Source of the DNA: Salipiger abyssi
Lineage (GTDB): Bacteria > Pseudomonadota > Alphaproteobacteria > Rhodobacterales > Rhodobacteraceae
NCBI RefSeq assembly: GCF_001975705.1
Contig: NZ_CP015089.1
Span: 67,421 to 131,420 of the forward strand
DNA length: 64,000 bases
Direction: 5' to 3'
The translations under genes and the position numbers were made by a program. A model generated the notes under the pieces. That model saw only the letters and a program-made list of their open reading frames with translations, made no database searches and had not been told where the DNA came from. Each line of letters begins with the position of its first letter. The first letter of the stretch is position 1. Shown piece after piece: positions 26,375 through 33,796 of the stretch.

Positions 26375-27282
26375 CAGTTACGGCCCTCCGGTGCGGTGAC
26401 ATCGCGGATCGCGTCACCCAGCATGTTGATCGACAGGACGAGGCAGAACAGCGCCACACCCGGAATGGTGATGAGCCAGGGCTCGAAGAGCAGCATTTCC
26501 TTGCCTTCCGAGATCATCAGGCCCCAGGACGGGGTGGGCGGCTGCACGCCGAGCCCGAGGAAGGAGAGCGCCGCCTCCAGGATGATGGCGTGGGCCATTT
26601 CCAGCGTGAAGATCACGATCAGGTGGTTCATCACATTGGGCAGGATGTCTTTCCACAGCACGCGGGGCAGGGAGGCACCCAGCACCTCTGCGGCGGCGAC
26701 ATACTCCAGCTTGCGCACCTGCATGGTGGCCGAGCGCAGCACCACGGCGAAGCGGTCCCAGAGCAGCAGGCCCAGCACAGAGACCACCACCATCAGCGAG
26801 CCGCCGAAGAGTGCGACCACAGCCAGCGCCACCAGCACCACCGGCATGGCGAGGCGCACGTTGATGAGGAAGGTCACGGCCATGTCGACGCGACCGCCGA
26901 AATAGCCCGCGAGGATGCCCAGCACCGAGCCGATCACCGCCGAGATCGTGGCGGCGAAAATGCCGATCATCAGCGAGATGCGCGCGCCATAGGCGAGGCG
27001 GGACCAGAAATCGCGCCCCAGCGCATCGGTGCCTAGCCAGTGCTCGGCCTCACCGCCGAGGAACACCGGCGGCTTCATCCGCGCCAGAAGATCCTGGTCG
27101 TAGGGGCTGTACTGGGTCAGCAGCGGCGCAAAGATCGCGACGAAGACGATGATCCCCATCAGCGTTGTGCCGAAGATCAGCCCGCGGTGGCGCAGGGCGC
27201 GGCGCAGCATGGCCTGGCGCGGGGTCAGCGGCGCTTCGCGGGCGGGGGGCGTTGCGGGGGAGGCGGCAGCGGTCTGTGTCAT
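26374..27282 (-). CDS. ABC transporter permease (DppC-like)
   Basis: 302-aa inner-membrane permease with a leading hydrophobic helix (LIFGTTLMGIIVFVAIFAPLL), the family sequence HWLGTDALGRDFWSRLAYGARISLMIG and the EAA loop AAAEVLGASLPRVLWKDILPNVMNHLIV that contacts the ATPase. About six membrane segments. The stop codon overlaps the ATPase start by one base. Paired with the DppB-like gene upstream (16-nt gap). Confidence 0.94.
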   Translation of the reverse strand: MTQTAAASPATPPAREAPLTPRQAMLRRALRHRGLIFGTTLMGIIVFVAIFAPLLTQYSPYDQDLLARMKPPVFLGGEAEHWLGTDALGRDFWSRLAYGARISLMIGIFAATISAVIGSVLGILAGYFGGRVDMAVTFLINVRLAMPVVLVALAVVALFGGSLMVVVSVLGLLLWDRFAVVLRSATMQVRKLEYVAAAEVLGASLPRVLWKDILPNVMNHLIVIFTLEMAHAIILEAALSFLGLGVQPPTPSWGLMISEGKEMLLFEPWLITIPGVALFCLVLSINMLGDAIRDVTAPEGRN

Positions 27283-27298
27283 GTGTCGGCTCCGAGGC

Positions 27299-28216
27299 TC
27301 AGCCCACGCGCAGGCGCGGATCCATCCACGCGTTCAGCACGTCGGCAAGGAAAGTGAAGAGGATGTAGAACATCGAGAAGACGAGGATCAGCGCCTGCAT
27401 CACCGGCAGGTCGTTGCGGCTGATGCTTTCCCAGGCGAGGAAGCCCGCCCCGTGCAGCGCAAAGATCGACTCGACCACGATGGAGCCGCCCAGCATGAAG
27501 CCCATCTGCACGGCGGCAAGCGAGATCACCGGGATCACCGCGTTGCGCAGCGCGTGCTTGAACAGCACCTTGCGCGGGTTCAGCCCCTTGGCGCGGGCGG
27601 TACGGATGTAATCCGCCGAGAGCACCTCGATCATGCCGGCGCGGGTCAGGCGCATGATGGCGGGGGTGGCGTAGTATCCCAGCACCACGGTGGGCAGGAT
27701 GAAGTGTTTCCAGCTGTCGGAACCCGAGGCGGGCACCAGCCCCAGCTTGATCGAAAAGACCACGATCAGGATCAGCCCGAACCAGAAGGACGGGATCGCC
27801 TGTCCGACCACCGAGATGAACAGCGCCGCCCGGTCGATCAGCGAATTGGGCCGTACCGCCGCCGCGACGCCCATGGGGATCGCGAGGATCAGCGCGAAGG
27901 AGATCGCCAGCAGCCCCAGCGTCATGGTCACGCCCAGCCGGTCGCCGATGATCTGGGTGGTCGGCAAGTCGAAATACCACGACCGCCCCAGATCGCCCTG
28001 CGCGGCAGATACCAGCCAGTCGGCATATTGCACCGGTAGCGGCCGGTCGAAGCCGTATCGCTCGGTGATCGCGGCGATGTCTTCCGAGGAGGCGTTCTCG
28101 CCCGCGATGGAGATCGCGGGGTCGCCGGCGAGGAAGAGCAGGCTGAAGCTGATCGCCGAAACGGTCAGCGCGACAAGCGCCGCGAGCCCGAGGCGTTTGA
28201 GGATATAGAGCAGCAT
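27299..28216 (-). CDS. ABC transporter permease (DppB-like)
   Basis: 305-aa permease with the DppB-type N-terminus (LLYILKRLGLAALVALTVSAISFSLLFLAGDPA) and the EAA region IRTARAKGLNPRKVLFKHALRNAVIPVISLAAVQ. About six membrane segments; forms the channel with the DppC-like protein. First permease gene after the intercistronic hairpin that follows the binding-protein gene. Confidence 0.94.
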   Translation of the reverse strand: MLLYILKRLGLAALVALTVSAISFSLLFLAGDPAISIAGENASSEDIAAITERYGFDRPLPVQYADWLVSAAQGDLGRSWYFDLPTTQIIGDRLGVTMTLGLLAISFALILAIPMGVAAAVRPNSLIDRAALFISVVGQAIPSFWFGLILIVVFSIKLGLVPASGSDSWKHFILPTVVLGYYATPAIMRLTRAGMIEVLSADYIRTARAKGLNPRKVLFKHALRNAVIPVISLAAVQMGFMLGGSIVVESIFALHGAGFLAWESISRNDLPVMQALILVFSMFYILFTFLADVLNAWMDPRLRVG

Positions 28217-28236
28217 CTGAAGGTCCTGTGGTCAGG

Positions 28237-28271
28237 CGATGCCCGGCAGCGCGGATGGCTGCCGGGCATCG
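28237..28271 (-). promoter_or_regulatory. Intercistronic hairpin after the binding-protein gene
   Basis: Perfect 14-bp stem: 28237-28250 (CGATGCCCGGCAGC) and its complement at 28258-28271 around a 7-nt loop, only 8 nt past the binding-protein stop. Such structures protect the upstream mRNA or partly terminate, giving more binding protein than permease; no U-run is present, so partial attenuation or 3'-end protection is the likely role. Confidence 0.6.
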
Positions 28272-28278
28272 AGAGAGA

Positions 28279-29787
28279 TTAGTTCCACGAGAAGTCGAAG
28301 AAGCGTACCAGCTCGTCATCGGTGGGGGTGAAATCCATCTCCGGGCTCATCACGTAGTTCACGTTATAGGTCCAGAGCGGCACCCAGTAGGCTTCGGTGG
28401 CGATCTTCTGAAGCGCCTTGGAATAGAGCGCCTTACGCTCTTCCTTGTCGATGGTGGTGTCGGCGGTCTCGATCCACTCGACCACTTCGGGATCGCGCGC
28501 ATCGTCCTGCGGGCCTTCGGTGAAGAATTCCGCGGTGATCGCCGAGGCGTCTGCCACCGAGTTCGACCCCCAGGTCAGGAAGGCCATGGGCACCTCACCC
28601 TTGCGGTGCTTTTCGCGCAGCGCCGCGTATTGCATGAAGTTGAGGTTGGTGGTGATGCCGACCTCGTTGAGATAGCCCATGATCGCCTCGGCATAGGGCC
28701 GGTTGCGATAGGCGTAGAAGTCGATCTCGAACCCGTCGGGATAGCCGGCCTCGGCCAGAAGCTCCTTGGATTTCTCGGGATCGTATTCATAGCCGGTCAC
28801 CGACTGATCGCAGGCGAACTGTGCCGGCGAGCAGGCGGTGTCGATCACTTCCGACGAGCCCTTGACCAGCGCGTCGACAATCGCCTGACGGTCGATGGCG
28901 TGATAGACTGCCTCGCGCACGCGCTGATCGGTCATCGGGCCGTCGCCCGAGCGGCCGGCGGTGTCCATGGTGACATAGCCGACGCGCATCGCCGGCGCGT
29001 TCACCACCGTGTATTTGCCCATCGCTTCGAGCTTTTCCGCCTGATCGGCGGGCACGCCCCAGAGGAAATCCAGCGTGCCGTTGAAGAACTCGGCGATCTG
29101 GGTATTCACCTCGGGAATGGTGCGGATCTCGACATTGCCGACCCCGGCCATGCCTTTCGGGCCGCCGAAATAGTCGTCGTTGCGCTCCAGCGTAAAGCTC
29201 TTGCCCGGTTCCAGTTCGGCCAGCTTGAACGGGCCGGTGCCGATCGGTTTCAGGCCCATGCCGGTCGGGCCGACCTCGGCATAATACTCATCGGGATACA
29301 TGGCGACGGGACCGGCGAGGAATTCCTCGGCGGCGGGGAAGGGCGCCGGGAGGATGATCCGCACGGTGTATTCGTCGACCTTTTCCGCGTGATCCATCCA
29401 GCCGACATTGGCCTTGTTCTTCACGCCGTTTTCCGGGTCGGTCACGTAGTTGATCGTGTAGACCACGTCATCGGCGTTGAACGGCTCGCCATTGTGGAAG
29501 GTGACGCCTTCGCGCAGCGTGAGCTCCAGCGTCGTGTCGTCGATCCAGGTCCAGTCGGTGGCCAGGTTGCCCTTGTACTCGCCGGTCTCCGGATCGCGGT
29601 AGAGAAGCCCGTCCCAGACTGCGTGATTGAGCAGCAGGCCCTCACGTGCGGTGTTGAAATAGGTGTCGGCGGTCTCAAGCTCTTTGTTGAAGGCCATCGA
29701 CACGGTGTCGCTGGCTTTGTCCGCGAAAGCCGGGGCCGAAAGGCAGGCGCACAGCGCGGTTCCCGAAAGAAGTTTCCATATTTTCAT
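28279..29787 (-). CDS. Peptide-type ABC transporter substrate-binding protein (SBP_bac_5)
   Basis: Periplasmic binding protein of 502 aa, family 5 (DppA/OppA/GsiB). Signal peptide at residues 1-23 (MKIWKLLSGTALCACLSAPAFA). Typical blocks: HAVWDGLLYRDPETGEYKGNLATDW, LREGVTFHNGEPFNADDVVYTINY, GLKPIGTGPFKLAELEPGKSFTLERN and VREAVYHAIDRQAIVDAL. The frame is open for 46 codons more; ATG 29787 is chosen because CGGAG sits 9 nt upstream and it begins the signal peptide. First gene of the eleven-gene operon. Confidence 0.93.
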   Translation of the reverse strand: MKIWKLLSGTALCACLSAPAFADKASDTVSMAFNKELETADTYFNTAREGLLLNHAVWDGLLYRDPETGEYKGNLATDWTWIDDTTLELTLREGVTFHNGEPFNADDVVYTINYVTDPENGVKNKANVGWMDHAEKVDEYTVRIILPAPFPAAEEFLAGPVAMYPDEYYAEVGPTGMGLKPIGTGPFKLAELEPGKSFTLERNDDYFGGPKGMAGVGNVEIRTIPEVNTQIAEFFNGTLDFLWGVPADQAEKLEAMGKYTVVNAPAMRVGYVTMDTAGRSGDGPMTDQRVREAVYHAIDRQAIVDALVKGSSEVIDTACSPAQFACDQSVTGYEYDPEKSKELLAEAGYPDGFEIDFYAYRNRPYAEAIMGYLNEVGITTNLNFMQYAALREKHRKGEVPMAFLTWGSNSVADASAITAEFFTEGPQDDARDPEVVEWIETADTTIDKEERKALYSKALQKIATEAYWVPLWTYNVNYVMSPEMDFTPTDDELVRFFDFSWN

Positions 29788-29840
29788 AAGGTTAAGCTCC
29801 GAGTTGGTCATTTTAGTAGTTGTATTCCGTCTTTTTATAT

Positions 29841-29848
29841 TGTATACA
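29841..29848. promoter_or_regulatory. TGTATACA palindrome, candidate GntR operator
   Basis: A perfect 8-bp palindrome in the 98-bp gap between the divergent transporter operon and the gntR-type gene, in a local AT-rich context. FadR-subfamily GntR proteins often bind TNGTNNNACNA-type sites; TTGTATACAG resembles that pattern. Position allows control of both directions. Confidence 0.55.
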
Positions 29849-29885
29849 GAAATCATGGATTGCATATCGTCAAGGATTTTCTGCT

Positions 29886-30557
29886 GTGACAGACCATTTG
29901 AAGACGGCCGCCCGCATCTGCTCAATAATTGAGCAACGCATCGCCTCCGGCGCTTACGAAGACGGCGACAAGCTGAGTGAGATGGCGCTGGCCGAGCAGC
30001 TCAAGGTGTCGCGCACGCCGCTGCGCGAGGCGTTTCAGATGCTCGAGTCCATCGGGCTGGTGACGCTGATTCCGCGCCGCGGGGCATTCGTGAAGCGCCC
30101 GACCATGACGCGGCTGGTCGAGATGTTCGAGGTCATGGCCGAGCTCGAGGCCTGGTGCGTGCGGCTGGCGACCAAGCGGATCACCCCGGCGCAGCGGCTT
30201 TATCTGCGGCAGGCGGCGCAGGACTGCGAGGCGGCGTTGCAGGCAGGCGCGCCGGATCGCTATTACGAGGCCAACAACCGGCTGCACGGGATGATCTATG
30301 AGGCATCGGGCAACCAGGTGCTGGCGGAAGAGACCCAGCGCATGCACCGCCGCCTGCGCCCGTTCCGGCGCCAGCAGCTGGATGTGAGCGGGCGTCTCGC
30401 GAAATCCATGAAAGAGCACGCCGATATTCTCGATGCGATGAACGCCGGCGATGCCGACCGCGCGGCGGATCTGATGCGCCTGCACATCAACACGCTGAGC
30501 TCCACCTATGACAGCTACCTGATGACGATCGGAGAGCCCGCTAAAGACAGCGTCTGA
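29886..30557 (+). CDS. GntR-family regulator (FadR subfamily)
   Basis: 223-aa repressor-type regulator. The winged HTH is at residues about 10-70 (IIEQRIASGAYEDGDKLSEMALAEQLKVSRTPLREAFQMLESIGLVTLIPRRGAFV); the alpha-helical FCD effector domain follows, with likely metal or ligand residues in ANNRLHGMIYEASGN and AMNAGDADRAADLMRLHI. GTG 29886 is chosen with AAGGA upstream; the open frame before it lacks family sequence. It is divergent from and probably controls the peptide/amino-acid catabolic operon. Confidence 0.88.
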   Translation: MTDHLKTAARICSIIEQRIASGAYEDGDKLSEMALAEQLKVSRTPLREAFQMLESIGLVTLIPRRGAFVKRPTMTRLVEMFEVMAELEAWCVRLATKRITPAQRLYLRQAAQDCEAALQAGAPDRYYEANNRLHGMIYEASGNQVLAEETQRMHRRLRPFRRQQLDVSGRLAKSMKEHADILDAMNAGDADRAADLMRLHINTLSSTYDSYLMTIGEPAKDSV

Positions 30558-30692
30558 GCCGCGCCTGATGTCTTCCAATGCCGGTAAGAGCATCTCTTGC
30601 CGGTGTGCGACGATGTCTCCCGCGGGGCGATCCTCTGCTGGTCCATCAACGGTTTGACGTTTTCCTGTTCTGCGCAGCGTGGCGACCGCGAG

Positions 30693-31754
30693 TCACAGGC
30701 CTGCTGCCCGGGTCAAATTCATGCGGAACCGTTCCCGCCGGGGTGGGGCGTCGGCGGTGGAGGGCTCCGGCGATTTGGGATCATGGCGCCCGTCGAGTCC
30801 GATGCTGTTGATAAGACCTGCACGCAAGGAGTGTCCCGAAAACAGCGCGAGGCGGTCTTTCTCCGGCAGTTCCGCCCGCAGCCCGGCGTCAAGCGCCGTC
30901 CGCTTGATCAGCCGCGCGATATGCCTGTCGTTCAGCCGCGTATCGAGTGCGCGCTTGCCGTCGCGCGAGACACGGGTAAAGACCGGGCCGGACTCGATGC
31001 GCGCGAAGTCCAGCCATTGTTCGAGCGCGTGCACAGGGCAGCTTCGCTTGGTCGAACCACGTCCAACCTCGATCTCATGCCTGCCGGTTCTGCCGTTCAG
31101 GGTCACCAGTGCGCCGCCCTGGAAGATCTCGACATGGCCTCCGCTGCCGGGCGCGTCGCCCGAGCGGAGGTCGAGCCCGACGATCTCGGAGCGCCGCAAG
31201 CCGCCGGCATAGCCCAGCAGCAGGATCGCCCGGTCGCGCAGGCCGCGCAGATCGTGGGGCAGAGTGGCGGTCATGGCGAGGATTTCGTCGGCGCGGATCG
31301 CCTCTTTCCGCGCCGGCGGGCGGGCCTGCCGTTGCCTGATTTCCGTCAACACGGCGATGATCTCGCGGCTCTTGCGGTCGAGAAAGAGCCCCCGCTGCGT
31401 ATAGTTCCAGACCAATCCGGAGAGGCGGCGGTCGATGGTTGCCGCCGAGAGCGCGCGGGCTCCGTCCGGCGCTGCTGCCAGGTCGGAGAGATAGAGCGCG
31501 ATCAGCTCCGCCGATGGGGGCAGGGGATCAACGCCTTTGAGGCGGCACCAGCGGGTGAAATGCGCCCAGTCCCGGCCATACGCCAAGAGTGTGTGGGGGG
31601 AGGCGGGCCGTGTTTCCTCTGGACCGCTTGCTGTGTTTGCGCTCGGCGGGGCAGGGGAATCGGGCATCTTGAGCAAGTGTCCATCGGGCGAAGAGCGGGG
31701 CTTTGATGTCAAAGAATAGGTCGAAAGCCCTGATGGCGCAATATTATTGGACAT
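30693..31754 (-). pseudogene. Tyrosine recombinase/integrase lacking its C-terminal catalytic tyrosine
   Basis: 353-aa frame with an SAM-like N-terminal domain (SPHTLLAYGRDWAHFTRWC) and a catalytic domain whose first Arg is in GYAGGLRRSEIVGLD (about 187) and whose H-x-x-R box is FSGHSLRAGL (His308, Arg311). Normally a second His/Trp and the nucleophilic Tyr follow within about 35 residues (GHxS...Y). Here the sequence departs after LRAG into INSIGLDGRHDPKSPEP and stops without them. Strand transfer should be impossible, so the gene is probably a remnant truncated by a rearrangement near 30.8 kb. Its first 15 bases match a site downstream of repC. Confidence 0.8.
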
Positions 31755-31897
31755 CTGGTGCGCCGGATGTAAGCCCGTCCTGCGGCTGATTTCCGCGGTG
31801 AAAGCGCCGCCGGGAAAGAGGCTGATACAGGCCGAAAATGGCAGAGACGGTTACCGGTCCGACATCGCCGGCCTGAATGACCGGCCGGGCGGCGCGG

Positions 31898-32440
31898 TCA
31901 GAGCCCGCCGGGCAGCTTGTCGCGCATCGCTTCGCTGCGGTCGAACCGGTCGCCATCGGCTGTGAAGGTGCCGTCGCCGACCGCGTGCAGCAGCCGGGTT
32001 TCTTCCCGGTCGGTATCGATATGGGCGGCGACGCCCTGAAGCAGCACGAGGCTCAGGCGGTCGGCGATCTCTTCGACGCGGCATTCGATATTTCCGAGGC
32101 ACTCGCCGATCAGCGGTGCCCGGACATGCTGCGCGGGCAGGGGGGTAAGGCCGAACCGGGCAAACTTGTCGGTATCGGCGCCCGAGCAGGTGCCGATACC
32201 CACGACCGTGTCGAGCATGTCGGCTGTCGGGATCGAGAGCACGCATTCGCCGGTCTCGACCAGCGCGTCCCAGGAATGGTTCCAGGGCCCTGTGGTAAGC
32301 GCGAAAGAGGCGCCGAAGCCGCGCACCATCGTCCAGGTGATGGTCATGATATTGGGCCTCGTGCCGTCATGGGTCGTGACCAGAACGACCGGCCCGGGTT
32401 CGATCAGGGTAAAGGCGCGGGACAGCGGCAGGGGTTCCAT
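31898..32440 (-). CDS. Flavin reductase-like domain protein
   Basis: 180-aa FMN-binding split-barrel protein of the flavin-reductase-like family. Recognisable parts: VVLVTTHDGTRPNIMTITWTMVRGFGASFALTTGPWNHSWDALVETGECVLSIPTADMLDTV and GLTPLPAQHVRAPLIGECLGNIECRVEE. Such proteins reduce FMN/FAD with NAD(P)H for a monooxygenase or act alone as oxidoreductases; no monooxygenase partner is nearby. It sits alone within a rearranged zone. Confidence 0.85.
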   Translation of the reverse strand: MEPLPLSRAFTLIEPGPVVLVTTHDGTRPNIMTITWTMVRGFGASFALTTGPWNHSWDALVETGECVLSIPTADMLDTVVGIGTCSGADTDKFARFGLTPLPAQHVRAPLIGECLGNIECRVEEIADRLSLVLLQGVAAHIDTDREETRLLHAVGDGTFTADGDRFDRSEAMRDKLPGGL

Positions 32441-32545
32441 GGGTCTCCTCCTTCGGCGTGGTCGCGTTGCGGCTCTGACTAACCCGGAATGGCGCGCGAT
32501 GCACGAAGGGTCGGCAGAACGCCGCCGGCCCTGCCGCGATGCGGG

Positions 32546-33007
32546 CTATGCGCTCCCGCCGGGCGGGCCCAGCGTCTCGCGCACCATTAGCCGGTAGGGC
32601 AGGCGTGTCGTCTCGTCATGTGGCGCGCCGTTGATCCGCTCGATCAGGATGCGGCCCGCCGCCTCGCCGATCTCGCGATAGGGCAGGTGGACGGTGGTGC
32701 GCTGCGGATGACAGAGCCGGGCGATGGAGACGTCGTTGCAGCCGGTCACGCTCAGCGCCGAGGGCACGGGAATGCCGAGCGCATGCGCCTCCATGGCCAG
32801 CGGCGTCGGCAGCATCTCTCCCTTCGACCGGGTGAACAGCTCGTCGTTCAGCGTGCCGCGCAGCCGGTTCAGCGCGTGGCTCACCGCCGATTGCGTGCGC
32901 CCGAGCCGATCCTCCGCCCGCGAGGTGCTGCGCTCCAGCATGAGCGCGCCGAAGACCTTCAGCAGGTTGAGGTCGCGATGTTTGTGCAGGATCTTGTCTT
33001 GCGCCAC
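32546..33007 (-). pseudogene. LysR helix-turn-helix fused to LacI C-terminal segment
   Basis: 153-aa in-frame chimera. Residues 1-65 are a LysR winged helix (HRDLNLLKVFGALMLERSTSRAEDRLGRTQSAVSHALNRLRGTLNDELFTRSKGEMLPTPLAMEA). From about residue 66 the sequence becomes the C-terminal subdomain of a LacI/GalR regulator (ALGIPVPSALSVTGCNDVSIARLCHPQRTTVHLPYREIGEAAGRILIERI). Both families' ligand and dimer domains are incomplete, so it is probably a deletion product. GTG 33007 with GGGAGG upstream gives the LysR start. Confidence 0.75.
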
Positions 33008-33130
33008 CTCCCGCCCCCCTTTCCGTACAGTCCACGGTCCAAGCGCGGCTCGGGGGAGTTTATCCATCATCCGCCCCGGTTCGAGGCGCCGCCAGGGCGC
33101 GGGGAGGTTGATCCTCGGGCGCAAAAGATA

Positions 33131-33146
33131 TACATTTTTAAATGTA
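33131..33146. promoter_or_regulatory. Inverted repeat upstream of vapB, candidate VapBC operator
   Basis: TACATTT-TT-AAATGTA, perfect 7-bp arms, 23 bp before the vapB start in otherwise GC-rich DNA. Antitoxin/toxin complexes of this type repress their own promoter at such dyads. Confidence 0.65.
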
Positions 33147-33168
33147 GATCCTTCCATGGGGGCGCAAG

Positions 33169-33396
33169 ATGCAGGTTTCCAGATGGGGCAATTCGCTGGC
33201 CGTGCGCCTGCCTGCGGATCTTGTGCGCGCGCTCGATCTGAAAGAGGGTGACCGGATCGAGCTGCACGCGGATGCCCAGGGCCTGGCCGTGTCGCGCCAG
33301 CCCCGTGCAGACGAGATCCTCGCCAGCCTGCGGCGGTTCCGGGGGCGGCTGCCCGACGGCGCGCAGCTGAGCCGCGACGCCGCGCATGAGCGATGA
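33169..33396 (+). CDS. vapB: Antitoxin VapB (AbrB/MazE-type)
   Basis: 75-aa antitoxin with an N-terminal swapped-hairpin AbrB fold (MQVSRWGNSLAVRLPADLVRALDLKEGDRIEL, about residues 1-40) for DNA binding and a C-terminal tail (about 45-75) that would wrap the toxin. It overlaps vapC by 11 nt. A palindrome lies just upstream for autoregulation. Confidence 0.9.
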   Translation: MQVSRWGNSLAVRLPADLVRALDLKEGDRIELHADAQGLAVSRQPRADEILASLRRFRGRLPDGAQLSRDAAHER

Positions 33397-33787
33397 GTTC
33401 TTCGATACCAATATCATCCTCTACCTGCTGAGCGACGGCCCCAAGGCCGACATCGCCGAGCGCCTGCTGGCGCGCGGCGGCACGATCAGCGTGCAGGTGC
33501 TGAACGAGGCTTTGGTCAACTGCCGCCGCAAGGCCGGGATGAGTTGGGACGAGGCGGGCGCCTTTCTGAGCGCGATCCGGGGTCTTTGCGAGGTGATCCC
33601 GCTGACCGAGGACATTCACGATGTCGGTCGGGCCCTGTCCGAGCGCTATGGCTTTTCCGTATATGACGGCATGATCGTCGGCGCGGCCCTGTCGTCGGGC
33701 TGCACCCTGCTCTGGTCGGAAGACATGCATAACGGCCTGCTGGTCGAGGGGCGGCTGCGCATCCGCAACCCCTTTGCCGAGCTCTGA
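33386..33787 (+). CDS. vapC: PIN-domain ribonuclease toxin VapC
   Basis: 133-aa PIN-domain RNase. Acidic metal-binding residues are all present: Asp7 (FFDTNI), Glu41 (VLNEALVN), Asp94 (YDGMIVGAA) and Asp113 (WSEDMHNG). It should be neutralised by the adjacent VapB; on a plasmid-like replicon the pair can serve as a stability module. It ends 10 nt from the convergent TRAP transporter gene. Confidence 0.91.
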   Translation: MSDEFFDTNIILYLLSDGPKADIAERLLARGGTISVQVLNEALVNCRRKAGMSWDEAGAFLSAIRGLCEVIPLTEDIHDVGRALSERYGFSVYDGMIVGAALSSGCTLLWSEDMHNGLLVEGRLRIRNPFAEL

Positions 33788-33796
33788 AGTCGCCCG

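Noticed and set aside
24821..26905. 694-codon plus-strand open frame
   Set aside because: Antisense to the double ABC ATPase, whose Walker and signature motifs are intact.
32546..33730. 394-codon minus-strand frame covering the chimeric regulator and vapC region
   Set aside because: The upstream two thirds are antisense to vapBC; only the part from GTG 33007 has family sequence.
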